From: Bacillota bacterium
GTDB lineage: Bacteria; Bacillota; Clostridia; Christensenellales; UMGS416
Reading direction: 5' to 3'
NCBI GenBank assembly: GCA_023422005.1
Contig: JAEZSC010000184.1
Location: forward strand, 1 to 6,118
Length of the DNA: 6,118 nt
Each line of letters begins with the position of its first letter. Position 1 is the first letter of the stretch. This document shows positions 1 to 6,118 of the stretch, piece after piece. The notes beneath the pieces were generated by a model. That model was not told where the DNA came from. It saw only the letters and a program-made list of their open reading frames with translations, and made no database searches. The position numbers and the translations under genes were made by a program.

Positions 1-405
1 GCTCATCCCTTCCAGATAGTTGCGCATGTCGAACCAGTATTTCTCGTCCCAGCCGTCGGGGCACCGGCCCAGGCCGAAGTAATCGCCGCCGTCCAGATGC
101 CATTTGCCGATGTAGGCGGTGTGGAAACGCTGGTCCCGCAGGCTCTGGCCGATGGTCTTCACGTTGTCGCCCAGCGGTATGCTGTTGCCCCAGGAGCCGT
201 TGGAGTGGGGATACAGCCCGGTGAAAATCGCCGACCGTGCCGGCCCGCAAACCGGCTGGCATGTGTAGGCTTTGTCGAAGCGGATTCCCTGGGCGGCCAG
301 CCGGTCCAGGTTCGGGGTCTTTAGAACTGGGTTTCCGTAGCACCCCAGCATGTCCCGGCGCTGGGTGTCGGTCATGATCAACACATATTGCCTGTTCTTC
401 GCCAT
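1..405 (-). CDS. Sulfatase (formylglycine-dependent, Cys type), N-terminal part only
   Basis: This is the first 135 codons of an alkaline-phosphatase-superfamily sulfatase (S1-type arylsulfatase fold), cut by the left window edge. Such enzymes hydrolyse sulfate esters with a formylglycine nucleophile. Seen here: an N-terminal strand with the metal-ligand region (VLIMTDTQRRDMLGCYG, residues 8-24), the modification motif C53-G-P-A-R57, and the active-site motif GKWHL with K101 and H103. Full-length relatives usually have about 450-550 residues, so roughly three quarters is missing, including the DHG metal site. The ATG at 405 is preceded by AAGGAG five bases upstream. There is no signal peptide, so a cytoplasmic enzyme is inferred. 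It lies 95 nt downstream of the maturase gene on the same strand and is probably co-transcribed with it. The sulfated substrate cannot be told from this fragment. The family call is firm. Confidence 0.93.
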   Translation of the reverse strand, partial: MAKNRQYVLIMTDTQRRDMLGCYGNPVLKTPNLDRLAAQGIRFDKAYTCQPVCGPARSAIFTGLYPHSNGSWGNSIPLGDNVKTIGQSLRDQRFHTAYIGKWHLDGGDYFGLGRCPDGWDEKYWFDMRNYLEGMS

Positions 406-500
406 GGCGTCTCCTTCTGTGTTGCTGCCCAGCGGCCGTTAATCCGGCTTTGCCAGGCCCAGCGAGCTGGTCTGTCCGGGCCGCCCTCCTGTCTCTATCC
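406..500 (-). other. Intergenic gap between maturase and downstream sulfatase
   Basis: This 95-nt spacer holds the ribosome binding site of the downstream sulfatase (AAGGAG at 411-416, minus strand). Only weak, overlapping inverted repeats are seen (for example GGCCC at 456-460 with GGGCC at 478-482). There is no T-tract after any of them, so no intrinsic terminator is supported and read-through from the maturase gene is expected. Confidence 0.5.
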
Positions 501-1619
501 TTAGCCGCCGCGGGCCATCCGCGCCACGCGGACCAGCCGCTCGTAGGCATGGGCGAAGAAGCCGCGGTAGGCGGAGCAAAAAGCGTTCAGCCCCAGCCCT
601 TGGCCGGGCAGCCCATCCCTCTCCCGGCGGCAGCCGCCGCGGCACAGCGCAAACCAGCGGCATTGCCGGCATTCGGGGGCCGCCTCGGCGGAAAGCCGGA
701 TAAAATCCTGCGCCCTGTCGCTGTGCAGCATTTCGGCGATGTCGTCGCTTTCGATGTTGCCCAGCCGCCACTGGTCCAGCATGTAAAAATCGCAGGGGTA
801 CATGCTGCCGTCGGCTTCCAGCACGCAGTTGCACGAGCAGACGCCCTTCATGTTGCAGGCCTCCGGGTGCTGGCCCAACAGCATCTGTATCAGGTTGTCG
901 AAATAGCGGATGCTGATGTAACGGCCCTGTACAACATCGTCATACCACAGATCAAAAAGCTGCTTTAAGAAGCGCTCCAGCTCATCGGGCCCTAGCGAAT
1001 GGGGATGCCCACCCGGCTGCTCTCCCAACGGGTCCAGGCAGGGGATGAACTGCAGATACCGGAACCCGCTCTTTTTGAAAAAGTCATAGATGCGCCGAGC
1101 ATAACGGGCGAGGTTGGGTGTCACGACCGTCAGTATGTTGTATTCCACCTGGAAGCGGTCAAACAGCCTTGCCGTTTTCATAACCCGGTTGAAGGTGCCG
1201 CTGCCTTTGGCATCCATGCGGTGCAGGTTGTGGCTGGCGCTGTCCCCATCCAGGGAGAGGCCCACCAGAAAGCGGTTGTCGTGGAAGAACCGCGCCCAGT
1301 CCTCATCCAGCAATGTGCCGTTGGTCTGTATGGAGTTGCTGATCTTTACGTTCTTGACGTTGTACATGCGCTGGAATTCCATGAGCTTTTCAAAGAAGGG
1401 CAGGCCGGCCAGCGTCGGTTCTCCCCCCTGGAAGGCGAAGCCGCAGGCGCCGTCGGCGTAGGCCAGCCCCTTGCGGACGATGGTCTCCAGCGTGTGCTCC
1501 CGCATGATGCCGTAGTTCGCGACGCTCCTCTGCTCCGCCTCGGAGAAATAGAAGCAGTATTTGCACCGCATGTTGCATCCGCTGGACGCGGGCTTGATCA
1601 GAAAAAGCGCCGGGGGCAT
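501..1619 (-). CDS. Anaerobic sulfatase-maturating enzyme (radical SAM/SPASM)
   Basis: This 372-residue radical SAM enzyme oxidises the active-site Cys (or Ser) of sulfatases to C-alpha-formylglycine without oxygen, using S-adenosylmethionine. The radical SAM cluster motif is C15-x3-C19-x2-C22, followed by the SAM-binding GGEP at 65-68. The C-terminal SPASM region supplies two auxiliary [4Fe-4S] clusters. C255, C261, C276 and C330 fit the first, and C317, C320, C326 and C348 fit the second. These positions match, as I recall them, the numbering of the structurally known Clostridium perfringens enzyme, including the catalytic Asp277 just after C276. The ATG at 1619 has AAAGGA 11 nt upstream, and the protein then starts exactly at the family N-terminus. 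The frame stays open upstream to 1988, but that part overlaps the sulfatase gene and is rejected. Both flanking genes encode Cys-type sulfatases, its likely substrates. The name anSME (AslB-like) applies. Confidence 0.96.
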   Translation of the reverse strand: MPPALFLIKPASSGCNMRCKYCFYFSEAEQRSVANYGIMREHTLETIVRKGLAYADGACGFAFQGGEPTLAGLPFFEKLMEFQRMYNVKNVKISNSIQTNGTLLDEDWARFFHDNRFLVGLSLDGDSASHNLHRMDAKGSGTFNRVMKTARLFDRFQVEYNILTVVTPNLARYARRIYDFFKKSGFRYLQFIPCLDPLGEQPGGHPHSLGPDELERFLKQLFDLWYDDVVQGRYISIRYFDNLIQMLLGQHPEACNMKGVCSCNCVLEADGSMYPCDFYMLDQWRLGNIESDDIAEMLHSDRAQDFIRLSAEAAPECRQCRWFALCRGGCRRERDGLPGQGLGLNAFCSAYRGFFAHAYERLVRVARMARGG

Positions 1620-1630
1620 GGGCGGTTGGT

Positions 1631-1636
1631 TCCTTT
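1631..1636 (-). promoter_or_regulatory. Ribosome binding site of the maturase gene
   Basis: AAAGGA on the minus strand lies 11 nt before the ATG at 1619. It supports this start over the longer open frame reaching 1988, which would lie inside the upstream sulfatase gene. Confidence 0.6.
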
Positions 1637-1647
1637 CGGTGTTCCTT

Positions 1648-1684
1648 GCTTTGCGGCCGTTGCCATGGCCGCGGGCCGCAAAGC
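1648..1684 (-). repeat. Intercistronic inverted repeat (hairpin) between sulfatase and maturase genes
   Basis: GCTTTGCGGCC (1648-1658) and GGCCGCAAAGC (1674-1684) are perfect inverted repeats of 11 bp around a 15-nt loop. The hairpin begins 2 nt after the sulfatase stop codon and ends 11 nt before the maturase ribosome binding site. No T-run follows on the minus strand, so it is not a typical intrinsic terminator. A role in mRNA 3'-end protection, processing or partial attenuation inside the operon is inference. Confidence 0.6.
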
Positions 1685-1686
1685 CG

Positions 1687-3141
1687 TCATGTTGCGCGGT
1701 GTTTTGCCCGGAGCGCCTGCGCCCCTTCGCCGCGGCCGGTGCTCTCCAGGCGCTGCAGATACCCTTCCAGGTTGGCCATCGGCGCGTGGAAGGGCCCGCC
1801 CTCCCGCACCACGGTCCACATGGGGTCCACGGCGCTGTCGCTGCGGAGCATGGCGTCCTCCTGCCAATCCAGCAGGATGCGCGCCCCCTGGGCGCAGATC
1901 TCCGGCCGCTGCTCGGCGATATCGTGCTGTTCATAGGGGTCGCCGGACAGGTCAAAGAGCATTTCACGAGGGAAGAGATGGAACCCATCGTGCACGGTGC
2001 GCATGTACAGCCACTGCCCGAAGCGGGCGGACCGCTGGCACACGTGGGCCATCTGGGAAAGGACCAGGGAATCCCTGCCGAAGGGCTGGCCGGTCCGTAT
2101 GCTTTGGGCGAAGCTGACGCCGTCCCACTTGGAGTACTTGGGAACGCCCAGCAGATCCGCCATGGTTGGGCACAGGTCCAGGTTGTAATGCAAGGCGCTG
2201 TCTACACCGGCGGGGCCGCCGGGCCAGCGGATGATCAGCGGAATGCGGCACGTGGCGGCGTCGGCGGTGCCGTGCTCGGCGTAGATGCCCAGCTCGCCGA
2301 AGTTCTCTCCGTGATCGGATGTCAGGATAACGGCCACTTCATCGAATACGCCCTTGGCCCGCAGCGCGTCAAAGACCTGGCCGATCAGGCTGTCGGCATA
2401 CCGTATGCCGCAGTCGTAGCCGTCGATGACCCTGCGCAGGCCTTCCATGTCCTGCGCCCTGCCCGGCTGCCGGGGGAAGCTCGGGCTTTCCCGGTCGTCA
2501 TACATGCTCAGTTCGTTGATGCTGTGAGGGCCCACCTTCTTTAAGTGCCTTTGCAGCACCTCCTGGGTATACCAGGCGGGCAGTGGGTCGTTTTCAAAGG
2601 GGTTGCCGAAGTCCGCCGGCGCGCGGTAGGGGGTGTGAGGGTCCCACAGGTGCAGATGCAGGAACCAATCGTCCCTCAGGGCGTTGCGCTCCACCCAGTC
2701 CAGCGCCACCGGGAGCACTTCCTCCCCGGATTCCATGCCGCCTTTGCCCACATTGTGGGTCTCATGGAACCCGGCGTTGAACCACCAGGAGGAGTGTCGT
2801 TCTGCGAAGGTGCTGATGGAAGCCGTGTACATGCCGGCCTTGCGGAAGATCTGATGGAAGCAGTTGCGGTCGACTTCGTCGGTAAAGCCGCGGCTCTGGC
2901 CGCCCAGCCGCCGGTCGGCCGCCGTGCCGCCGTGGCCCACGGCTCCGTTGTGTATGCCGAACATGCCGGATATCAGCGCTGCCCGCGAGGGTAGACAGGG
3001 CGCGTCGGAACAGTAACACTGGTCAAAGCGCATGCCCTGCCGGGCGATGCTGTCAAGCGCCGGCGTCGTGTCGCGGTGGTAGCCGTAGCAGCCCATATGG
3101 TCTGGCCGAAGGGTGTCGATGTCGAGGAACAGGATTTTCAC
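1687..3141 (-). CDS. Sulfatase (formylglycine-dependent, Cys type), complete
   Basis: This is a 484-residue sulfatase of the alkaline-phosphatase superfamily, a normal length for the family. The N-terminal metal-binding strand carries D7 and D9 (LFLDIDTLRPDHMGCYGY). The formylglycine motif is C49-L-P-S-R53. Further family blocks are HLWDPHTPYRAP (164-175, H169) and the metal motif SDHGEN (275-280, D276 and H277). The usual GKWH block is replaced by a stretch containing FAERH (112-116). The GTG at 3141 is chosen because AGGAGG lies 7 nt upstream and the protein then starts at the first family strand. An in-frame ATG at 3180 would add 13 residues but lacks a well-placed ribosome site. No signal peptide is seen, so cytoplasmic action is inferred. 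It is the first visible gene of the leftward operon, and the maturase starts 67 nt after its stop. The substrate is unknown. A sibling activity in this superfamily, such as phosphonate monoester hydrolysis, is not excluded. Confidence 0.93.
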   Translation of the reverse strand: MKILFLDIDTLRPDHMGCYGYHRDTTPALDSIARQGMRFDQCYCSDAPCLPSRAALISGMFGIHNGAVGHGGTAADRRLGGQSRGFTDEVDRNCFHQIFRKAGMYTASISTFAERHSSWWFNAGFHETHNVGKGGMESGEEVLPVALDWVERNALRDDWFLHLHLWDPHTPYRAPADFGNPFENDPLPAWYTQEVLQRHLKKVGPHSINELSMYDDRESPSFPRQPGRAQDMEGLRRVIDGYDCGIRYADSLIGQVFDALRAKGVFDEVAVILTSDHGENFGELGIYAEHGTADAATCRIPLIIRWPGGPAGVDSALHYNLDLCPTMADLLGVPKYSKWDGVSFAQSIRTGQPFGRDSLVLSQMAHVCQRSARFGQWLYMRTVHDGFHLFPREMLFDLSGDPYEQHDIAEQRPEICAQGARILLDWQEDAMLRSDSAVDPMWTVVREGGPFHAPMANLEGYLQRLESTGRGEGAQALRAKHRAT

Positions 3142-3148
3142 GGGCAGA

Positions 3149-3154
3149 CCTCCT
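3149..3154 (-). promoter_or_regulatory. Ribosome binding site deciding the GTG start of the complete sulfatase
   Basis: A perfect AGGAGG on the minus strand lies 7 nt before the GTG at 3141. It favours GTG over the ATG at 3180 in the same frame. Confidence 0.85.
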
Positions 3155-3229
3155 GCTGGATCTCTTTGTTTTGGTATCATTCGCTGCCGCCGGGCAAAGC
3201 TCCTTCCGCATCCGCCCCGAATCTCGCCC

Positions 3230-3257
3230 TCTGCCGGATACTTACAATTCTGCCGGA
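3230..3257 (+). repeat. 9-bp direct repeat flanking the Ku -10 candidate (possible operator)
   Basis: TCTGCCGGA occurs at 3230-3238 and again at 3249-3257, a 19-bp period, with TACAAT (3243-3248) in the 10-bp spacer. The spacing, close to two helical turns, would put both copies on nearly the same DNA face. A regulator-binding role is inference. Confidence 0.4.
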
Positions 3258-3269
3258 AACACTACGCCC

Positions 3270-3274
3270 GGAGG
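3270..3274 (+). promoter_or_regulatory. Ribosome binding site of ku
   Basis: GGAGG lies 9 nt before the ATG at 3284. It fixes this start over the open frame that extends back to 3113, which would cross the intergenic region and the sulfatase start. Confidence 0.8.
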
Positions 3275-3283
3275 TGTTTCAAA

Positions 3284-4048
3284 ATGATAGCGCGCAAATC
3301 GGTCATAACCTTCGGCATGGTCGCCATCCCCATCGCCATGTACACGGCTACCCAGGACAATGACATCCATTTCAACCAGCTGCACAAAGAGGACAACAGC
3401 CGCATCCGCTACAAGAAAACCTGCGCCCACTGCGGCAAGGAGATCACAACCGGAGACATCGTAAAGGGCTTTGAGTATGACGACGACAAATACGTCGTCG
3501 TGACCGACGAGGAGATCGAGAAGATCAAGACCGAAAAGGAGAAGTCCATACAGATTCTGCACTTCGCCCAACTGAACCAGATCTCCCCGGTGTACTATGA
3601 AAAGACCTATCAGGCCGTGCCCGAGGCCGGCGGAGAGAAGGCCTTTGAGCTGCTGCGCGCGGCGCTGATGGCCGAGCAGAAGATCGCCATCGGCAAGGCC
3701 GTCATGGGCACCAAGGACACGCTGATGGCCATCATCCCCCGGGAGGACGGCATCCTGATTTCGACGATGTTCTATGCCGACGACATCCGGGAGCAGCAAA
3801 AGCAATATACCAGGCCTGAGGTCTCCGAACAGGAGCTGAACATGGCCAAGGTGCTGATCAATTCCATGGACACGCCCTTCGATCCCTCGAAGTATCAGGA
3901 CGAGTATCAGACGAAGCTGCGCGCTCTCATCGAGACCAAGATCGCCGGCCGCGAGGTCGTCGCCGCCGAGTCCGAGGGCGGCGGCCGCGTCATCGACCTC
4001 ATGGAAGCCCTGAAGGCCAGCATCGAGAACGCCAGAAAGCCGGCGTGA
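3284..4048 (+). CDS. ku: Bacterial Ku, non-homologous end-joining protein
   Basis: This is a 254-residue bacterial Ku protein. The homodimer forms a ring that threads onto double-strand DNA ends and recruits LigD. The N-terminus (ITFGMVAIPIAMYTAT, 8-23) is the family start. HKEDNSRIRYKKTCAHCGKE (34-53) carries the C47-x2-C50 pair found in many bacterial Ku proteins, and IVKGFEYDDDKYVVVTDEE follows. The central block GKAVMGTKDTLMAIIP and the C-terminal VIDLMEALKASIENARKP are also typical. The protein ends just after this helix, so it lacks the long lysine-rich tail of some mycobacterial and other Ku proteins. At 254 residues it is at the short end of the family range. The start is set by GGAGG nine bases upstream. 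The next gene, ligD, follows after 4 nt, so the two are almost certainly co-transcribed and may be translationally coupled. The call is firm. Confidence 0.97.
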   Translation: MIARKSVITFGMVAIPIAMYTATQDNDIHFNQLHKEDNSRIRYKKTCAHCGKEITTGDIVKGFEYDDDKYVVVTDEEIEKIKTEKEKSIQILHFAQLNQISPVYYEKTYQAVPEAGGEKAFELLRAALMAEQKIAIGKAVMGTKDTLMAIIPREDGILISTMFYADDIREQQKQYTRPEVSEQELNMAKVLINSMDTPFDPSKYQDEYQTKLRALIETKIAGREVVAAESEGGGRVIDLMEALKASIENARKPA

Positions 4049-4052
4049 TTCC

Positions 4053-6118
4053 ATGACCGGGAAGCTGAGCGAGTACAACCGAAAGAGGGACTTTGAACGA
4101 ACCCTGGAACCGAGGGGAGACACGCAGGCTGCCCAGGAGGGCCTGCGGTTCGTCGTGCAGCACCACATGGCCCGCAACGATCACTACGATTTCCGCCTGG
4201 AGTGGGACGGCACGCTTAAGAGCTGGGCCGTGCCCAAGGGTCCTTCCTATGACACCCATGACAAGCGGCTGGCCGTGCAGGTGGAGGATCATCCGCTGGA
4301 ATACCGCAACTTCGAGGGGACGATCCCCCAGGGGGAATATGGCGGCGGCGCCGTTATGCTCTGGGACGAAGGATACTGGGAACCCCATGGGGATGTGGAG
4401 GCCGGCCTGGAGCAGGGCTCGCTGAAGTTCACCCTTATGGGCAGAAGGCTCAAGGGGAAGTGGGCTCTGGTGCGGTTGAAAGCCAAGGCCGGCGAGACCA
4501 AGGCGCTGCCCCGGCTTGCGGCAGCGTCGGCGCAGCCGATGCGAGAGCAAGACGATAGCGGCGGAACGGCGCGAAGGGACAACTGGCTGCTGCTCAAGGA
4601 GAAGGATGCCCTTGCCCAAGCCGGCGCCGGCATTTCCGAATTTTCAACCAGCATCCGCACCGGGCGCACAATGGCGGAGATTGAACAGGGCAAGGACGAA
4701 GCCGTTGAGAGGAACCCCTTCGACAGCGCCGATGTGCAGCTGGCCAAACTGGTCAAAACAGCGCCCGAGGGTGAGGATTGGCTGTTTGAAATGAAATATG
4801 ACGGCTACAGGATCCTCGCGTTTTTGGAAGGCAACAGCGTCCGGCTGATCACCAGGAACGGCCATGACTATACCGGCCGGTTCCAGAGCGCCGCCGCCGC
4901 GTTGCTGGATCTGGCGGCCGGCAGGGCGATGGTGCTGGATGGCGAGATGGCCGTCACCGATGCCGAGGGCAGAACGGATTTCCAGGCCCTGCAGAACTAC
5001 ATCAAGCACCCCCAGGCCCAGAACCTGACCTATATCGTCTTCGACCTGCTGGCGCTGGACGGCGCGGACCTGCGGCAGCGCCCGCTGATCCAAAGAAAAG
5101 GAATGTTGGAAGACTTGATGAAGGAAGCCCCCAGGAGCCTTCACTACAGCCACCATGTCCGGGGGAACGGGAAAGAAAGCTTTGCCGCGGCCTGTGAGCT
5201 GGGAATGGAAGGCATCGTGGGCAAGCGGGCGGATTCTGTCTACAGCGGAACCAGAAACGGCGACTGGATCAAGCTCAAGTGTGACAAACGGCAGGAGTTC
5301 GTGATCGGCGGGTACACGCTGACCGATAAAAAGACCAGCGGGGTCAGTTCGCTGCTGCTGGGTATCTATGAAGCAGAGGAGTTCGTCTATGCCGGGCGCG
5401 CCGGCACCGGCCTAAGCGAGGTGCAGATGCGAGAGATGGAGGAGAAGTTCCACAGCTTGAAGAGGGCGGATTCCCCATTCCAAGCCGCGCCCAAGCCCCG
5501 GTCCAATGAAAGCATCACGTGGCTGGAGCCCAGGCTGGTCGCGGAAATCAAGTTCGCCGAGTGGACCCAGGAGGGCCTGCTGCGGCAGGCCAGCTTCAAA
5601 GGCCTGCGCACCGATAAAGCGCCGGGGGACATCCGCCGGGAAAAGCCGGAGGAGCAAACACCGCCTCCAGCCACCGAAGAAGGGGAGAGGCCCATGGACG
5701 CGAACGCCAACAGCGTCACCATCGAAGGAATCCGCATCACCAACCCGGACAAGGTGATCTTCGACGACCCCAAAACCACAAAGTCCGATGTGATCCGCTA
5801 TTACGCGCAGGTGGCCCCCCGCATGCTGCCCTACGTGAGCCGCAGGGTTTTGAGCATCGTGCGCTGCCCCAAGGGTATCGCCCAAACGTGCTTCTACAAG
5901 AAGCACCCCGGCCCGGACAGCAAGGGCGTCGTCACGATTCCCATTTCCACCGGCAGTGGGGAAGCCGAGGATTACTTCTACATCGAGAACACCGCGGGGC
6001 TTGTCTCCGAAGCGCAGATGGGCACGCTGGAATTCCACACCTGGGGCAGCCGCGTGGACGATCTGGAGCGCCCGGACATCATGGTGTTCGATCTGGACCC
6101 CGACGAGGGTATGGACCT
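4053..6118 (+). CDS. ligD: Multidomain ATP-dependent DNA ligase LigD (phosphoesterase-ligase-polymerase), 3' end cut
   Basis: This end-joining ligase is open to the right edge, with 688 full codons seen. The phosphoesterase domain (about 30-190) processes 3' ends. H38, H44, D46, R48, K62, R72, H80 and Y84 are each offset by four from the active-site residues recalled for Pseudomonas aeruginosa LigD. The ligase domain (about 225-525) has the adenylated lysine K248 (KYDG), D296-G-E298, VFDLLALDG, EGIVGKR (386-392, K391) and WIKLK (405-409, K407 and K409). A Pro/Glu-rich linker (about 528-547) leads to the primase-like polymerase domain, with EFHTWGS and the catalytic D680-L-D682. The remaining polymerase motifs lie outside the window. 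The total length is probably near 840 residues. The ATG at 4053 is 4 nt after the ku stop and has only a weak ribosome site, so coupling to ku translation is likely. Domain order is as in Pseudomonas, unlike Mycobacterium (polymerase first) or Bacillus subtilis (no phosphoesterase). Confidence 0.97.
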   Translation, partial: MTGKLSEYNRKRDFERTLEPRGDTQAAQEGLRFVVQHHMARNDHYDFRLEWDGTLKSWAVPKGPSYDTHDKRLAVQVEDHPLEYRNFEGTIPQGEYGGGAVMLWDEGYWEPHGDVEAGLEQGSLKFTLMGRRLKGKWALVRLKAKAGETKALPRLAAASAQPMREQDDSGGTARRDNWLLLKEKDALAQAGAGISEFSTSIRTGRTMAEIEQGKDEAVERNPFDSADVQLAKLVKTAPEGEDWLFEMKYDGYRILAFLEGNSVRLITRNGHDYTGRFQSAAAALLDLAAGRAMVLDGEMAVTDAEGRTDFQALQNYIKHPQAQNLTYIVFDLLALDGADLRQRPLIQRKGMLEDLMKEAPRSLHYSHHVRGNGKESFAAACELGMEGIVGKRADSVYSGTRNGDWIKLKCDKRQEFVIGGYTLTDKKTSGVSSLLLGIYEAEEFVYAGRAGTGLSEVQMREMEEKFHSLKRADSPFQAAPKPRSNESITWLEPRLVAEIKFAEWTQEGLLRQASFKGLRTDKAPGDIRREKPEEQTPPPATEEGERPMDANANSVTIEGIRITNPDKVIFDDPKTTKSDVIRYYAQVAPRMLPYVSRRVLSIVRCPKGIAQTCFYKKHPGPDSKGVVTIPISTGSGEAEDYFYIENTAGLVSEAQMGTLEFHTWGSRVDDLERPDIMVFDLDPDEGMD
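5682..5696 (+). promoter_or_regulatory. Possible internal translation start at the LigD polymerase domain
   Basis: GGGGAG (5682-5687) lies 6 nt before an in-frame ATG at 5694-5696 (codon 548 of LigD). The ATG falls at the end of the Pro/Glu-rich linker, directly before the polymerase domain. The purine run also simply encodes Glu-Gly-Glu-Arg, so chance is a fair alternative. Confidence 0.25.

Larger units (their letters stand above)
3142..3283. promoter_or_regulatory. Divergent promoter region between sulfatase and NHEJ operons
   Basis: The 142-bp region separates two divergently transcribed operons and must hold both promoters or their leaders. Rightward, TACAAT at 3243-3248 resembles a sigma-A -10 element 35 nt before the Ku start. 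The sequence 17 nt further upstream (about 3220-3225) does not resemble TTGACA, so an activator or another sigma factor may be needed. Leftward, no convincing -35/-10 pair is seen; TTGCCC followed after 15 nt by TACCAA is only a weak candidate. No RNA gene or small ORF with a good start is seen. Confidence 0.45.

Noticed and set aside
427..464. Direct repeat GCCCAGCG at 427-434 and 457-464
   Set aside because: Only 8 bp in GC-rich DNA with no promoter or other context; chance is sufficient.
1620..1988. Upstream in-frame extension of the maturase to 495 residues
   Set aside because: It overlaps the end of the complete sulfatase in another frame, has no family similarity, and the ATG at 1619 with AAAGGA upstream gives the expected N-terminus.
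999..2544. Long plus-strand open frames (999-2117 and 1561-2544) opposite the sulfatase and maturase
   Set aside because: They are antisense shadows of GC-rich coding DNA; their translations show no recognisable domain, while the minus-strand frames carry full catalytic motif sets.
3142..3180. ATG at 3180 as the sulfatase start
   Set aside because: It has no well-spaced ribosome site and would add 13 residues before the conserved first strand; the GTG at 3141 has a perfect AGGAGG.
3220..3250. Forespore sigma-G promoter for ku-ligD, as known in B. subtilis
   Set aside because: The sequence around 3238-3245 does not match the CATnnTA -10 element without an insertion, and no matching -35 is seen.
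3242..4177. A 311-residue minus-strand open frame opposite ku
   Set aside because: It is a low-complexity Leu/Gly/Asp-rich translation antisense to an unambiguous Ku gene, and it runs across the intergenic region.
1..6118. CRISPR arrays, tRNA or rRNA genes, insertion sequences, attachment sites
   Set aside because: No repeat-spacer pattern, tRNA-like cloverleaf, transposase or terminal repeats were seen on reading the window.

Overview
The window suggests a strictly anaerobic, GC-rich Gram-positive bacterium, most likely a gut-type member of the Clostridia. The evidence is threefold. The sulfatase maturase is the oxygen-independent radical-SAM type, with cysteine spacing identical to that recalled for the Clostridium perfringens enzyme. 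The Ku protein reads like clostridial Ku. Strong AGGAGG-type ribosome binding sites precede most genes. Taxonomy is inferred by eye, not by a search.

Left half (1-3141, minus strand). Three genes read right to left: a complete formylglycine-type sulfatase (3141-1687, GTG start), an anaerobic sulfatase-maturating enzyme (1619-501), and the first 135 codons of a second sulfatase (405 to the left edge). Both sulfatases carry the Cys-x-Pro-x-Arg motif that the maturase would oxidise to formylglycine, so this looks like a substrate-maturase-substrate operon. None of the three proteins has a visible signal peptide, so desulfation is probably cytoplasmic. A perfect 11-bp inverted repeat sits between the first sulfatase and the maturase.

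Centre (3142-3283). A 142-bp divergent intergenic region separates the sulfatase operon from a DNA-repair operon. It holds both ribosome binding sites, a TACAAT -10-like hexamer for the rightward operon, and a 9-bp direct repeat that brackets that hexamer.

Right half (3284-6118, plus strand). Bacterial Ku (254 aa) is followed after 4 nt by ligD, which is open to the right edge (688 codons seen). LigD has the order phosphoesterase, ligase, polymerase. All expected catalytic residues are visible in the first two domains, and the polymerase DxD motif falls 20 bases before the window ends. Ku and LigD together form the bacterial non-homologous end-joining machinery: Ku binds double-strand ends and recruits LigD, which trims, fills and seals them.

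The two operons have no obvious functional link. I did not find an undescribed system. The points most worth a second look are an in-frame ATG with a well-placed Shine-Dalgarno-like sequence at the LigD ligase/polymerase boundary, the direct repeat around the Ku promoter candidate, the intercistronic hairpin, and the absence of the usual Gly-Lys-Trp-His motif in the complete sulfatase.
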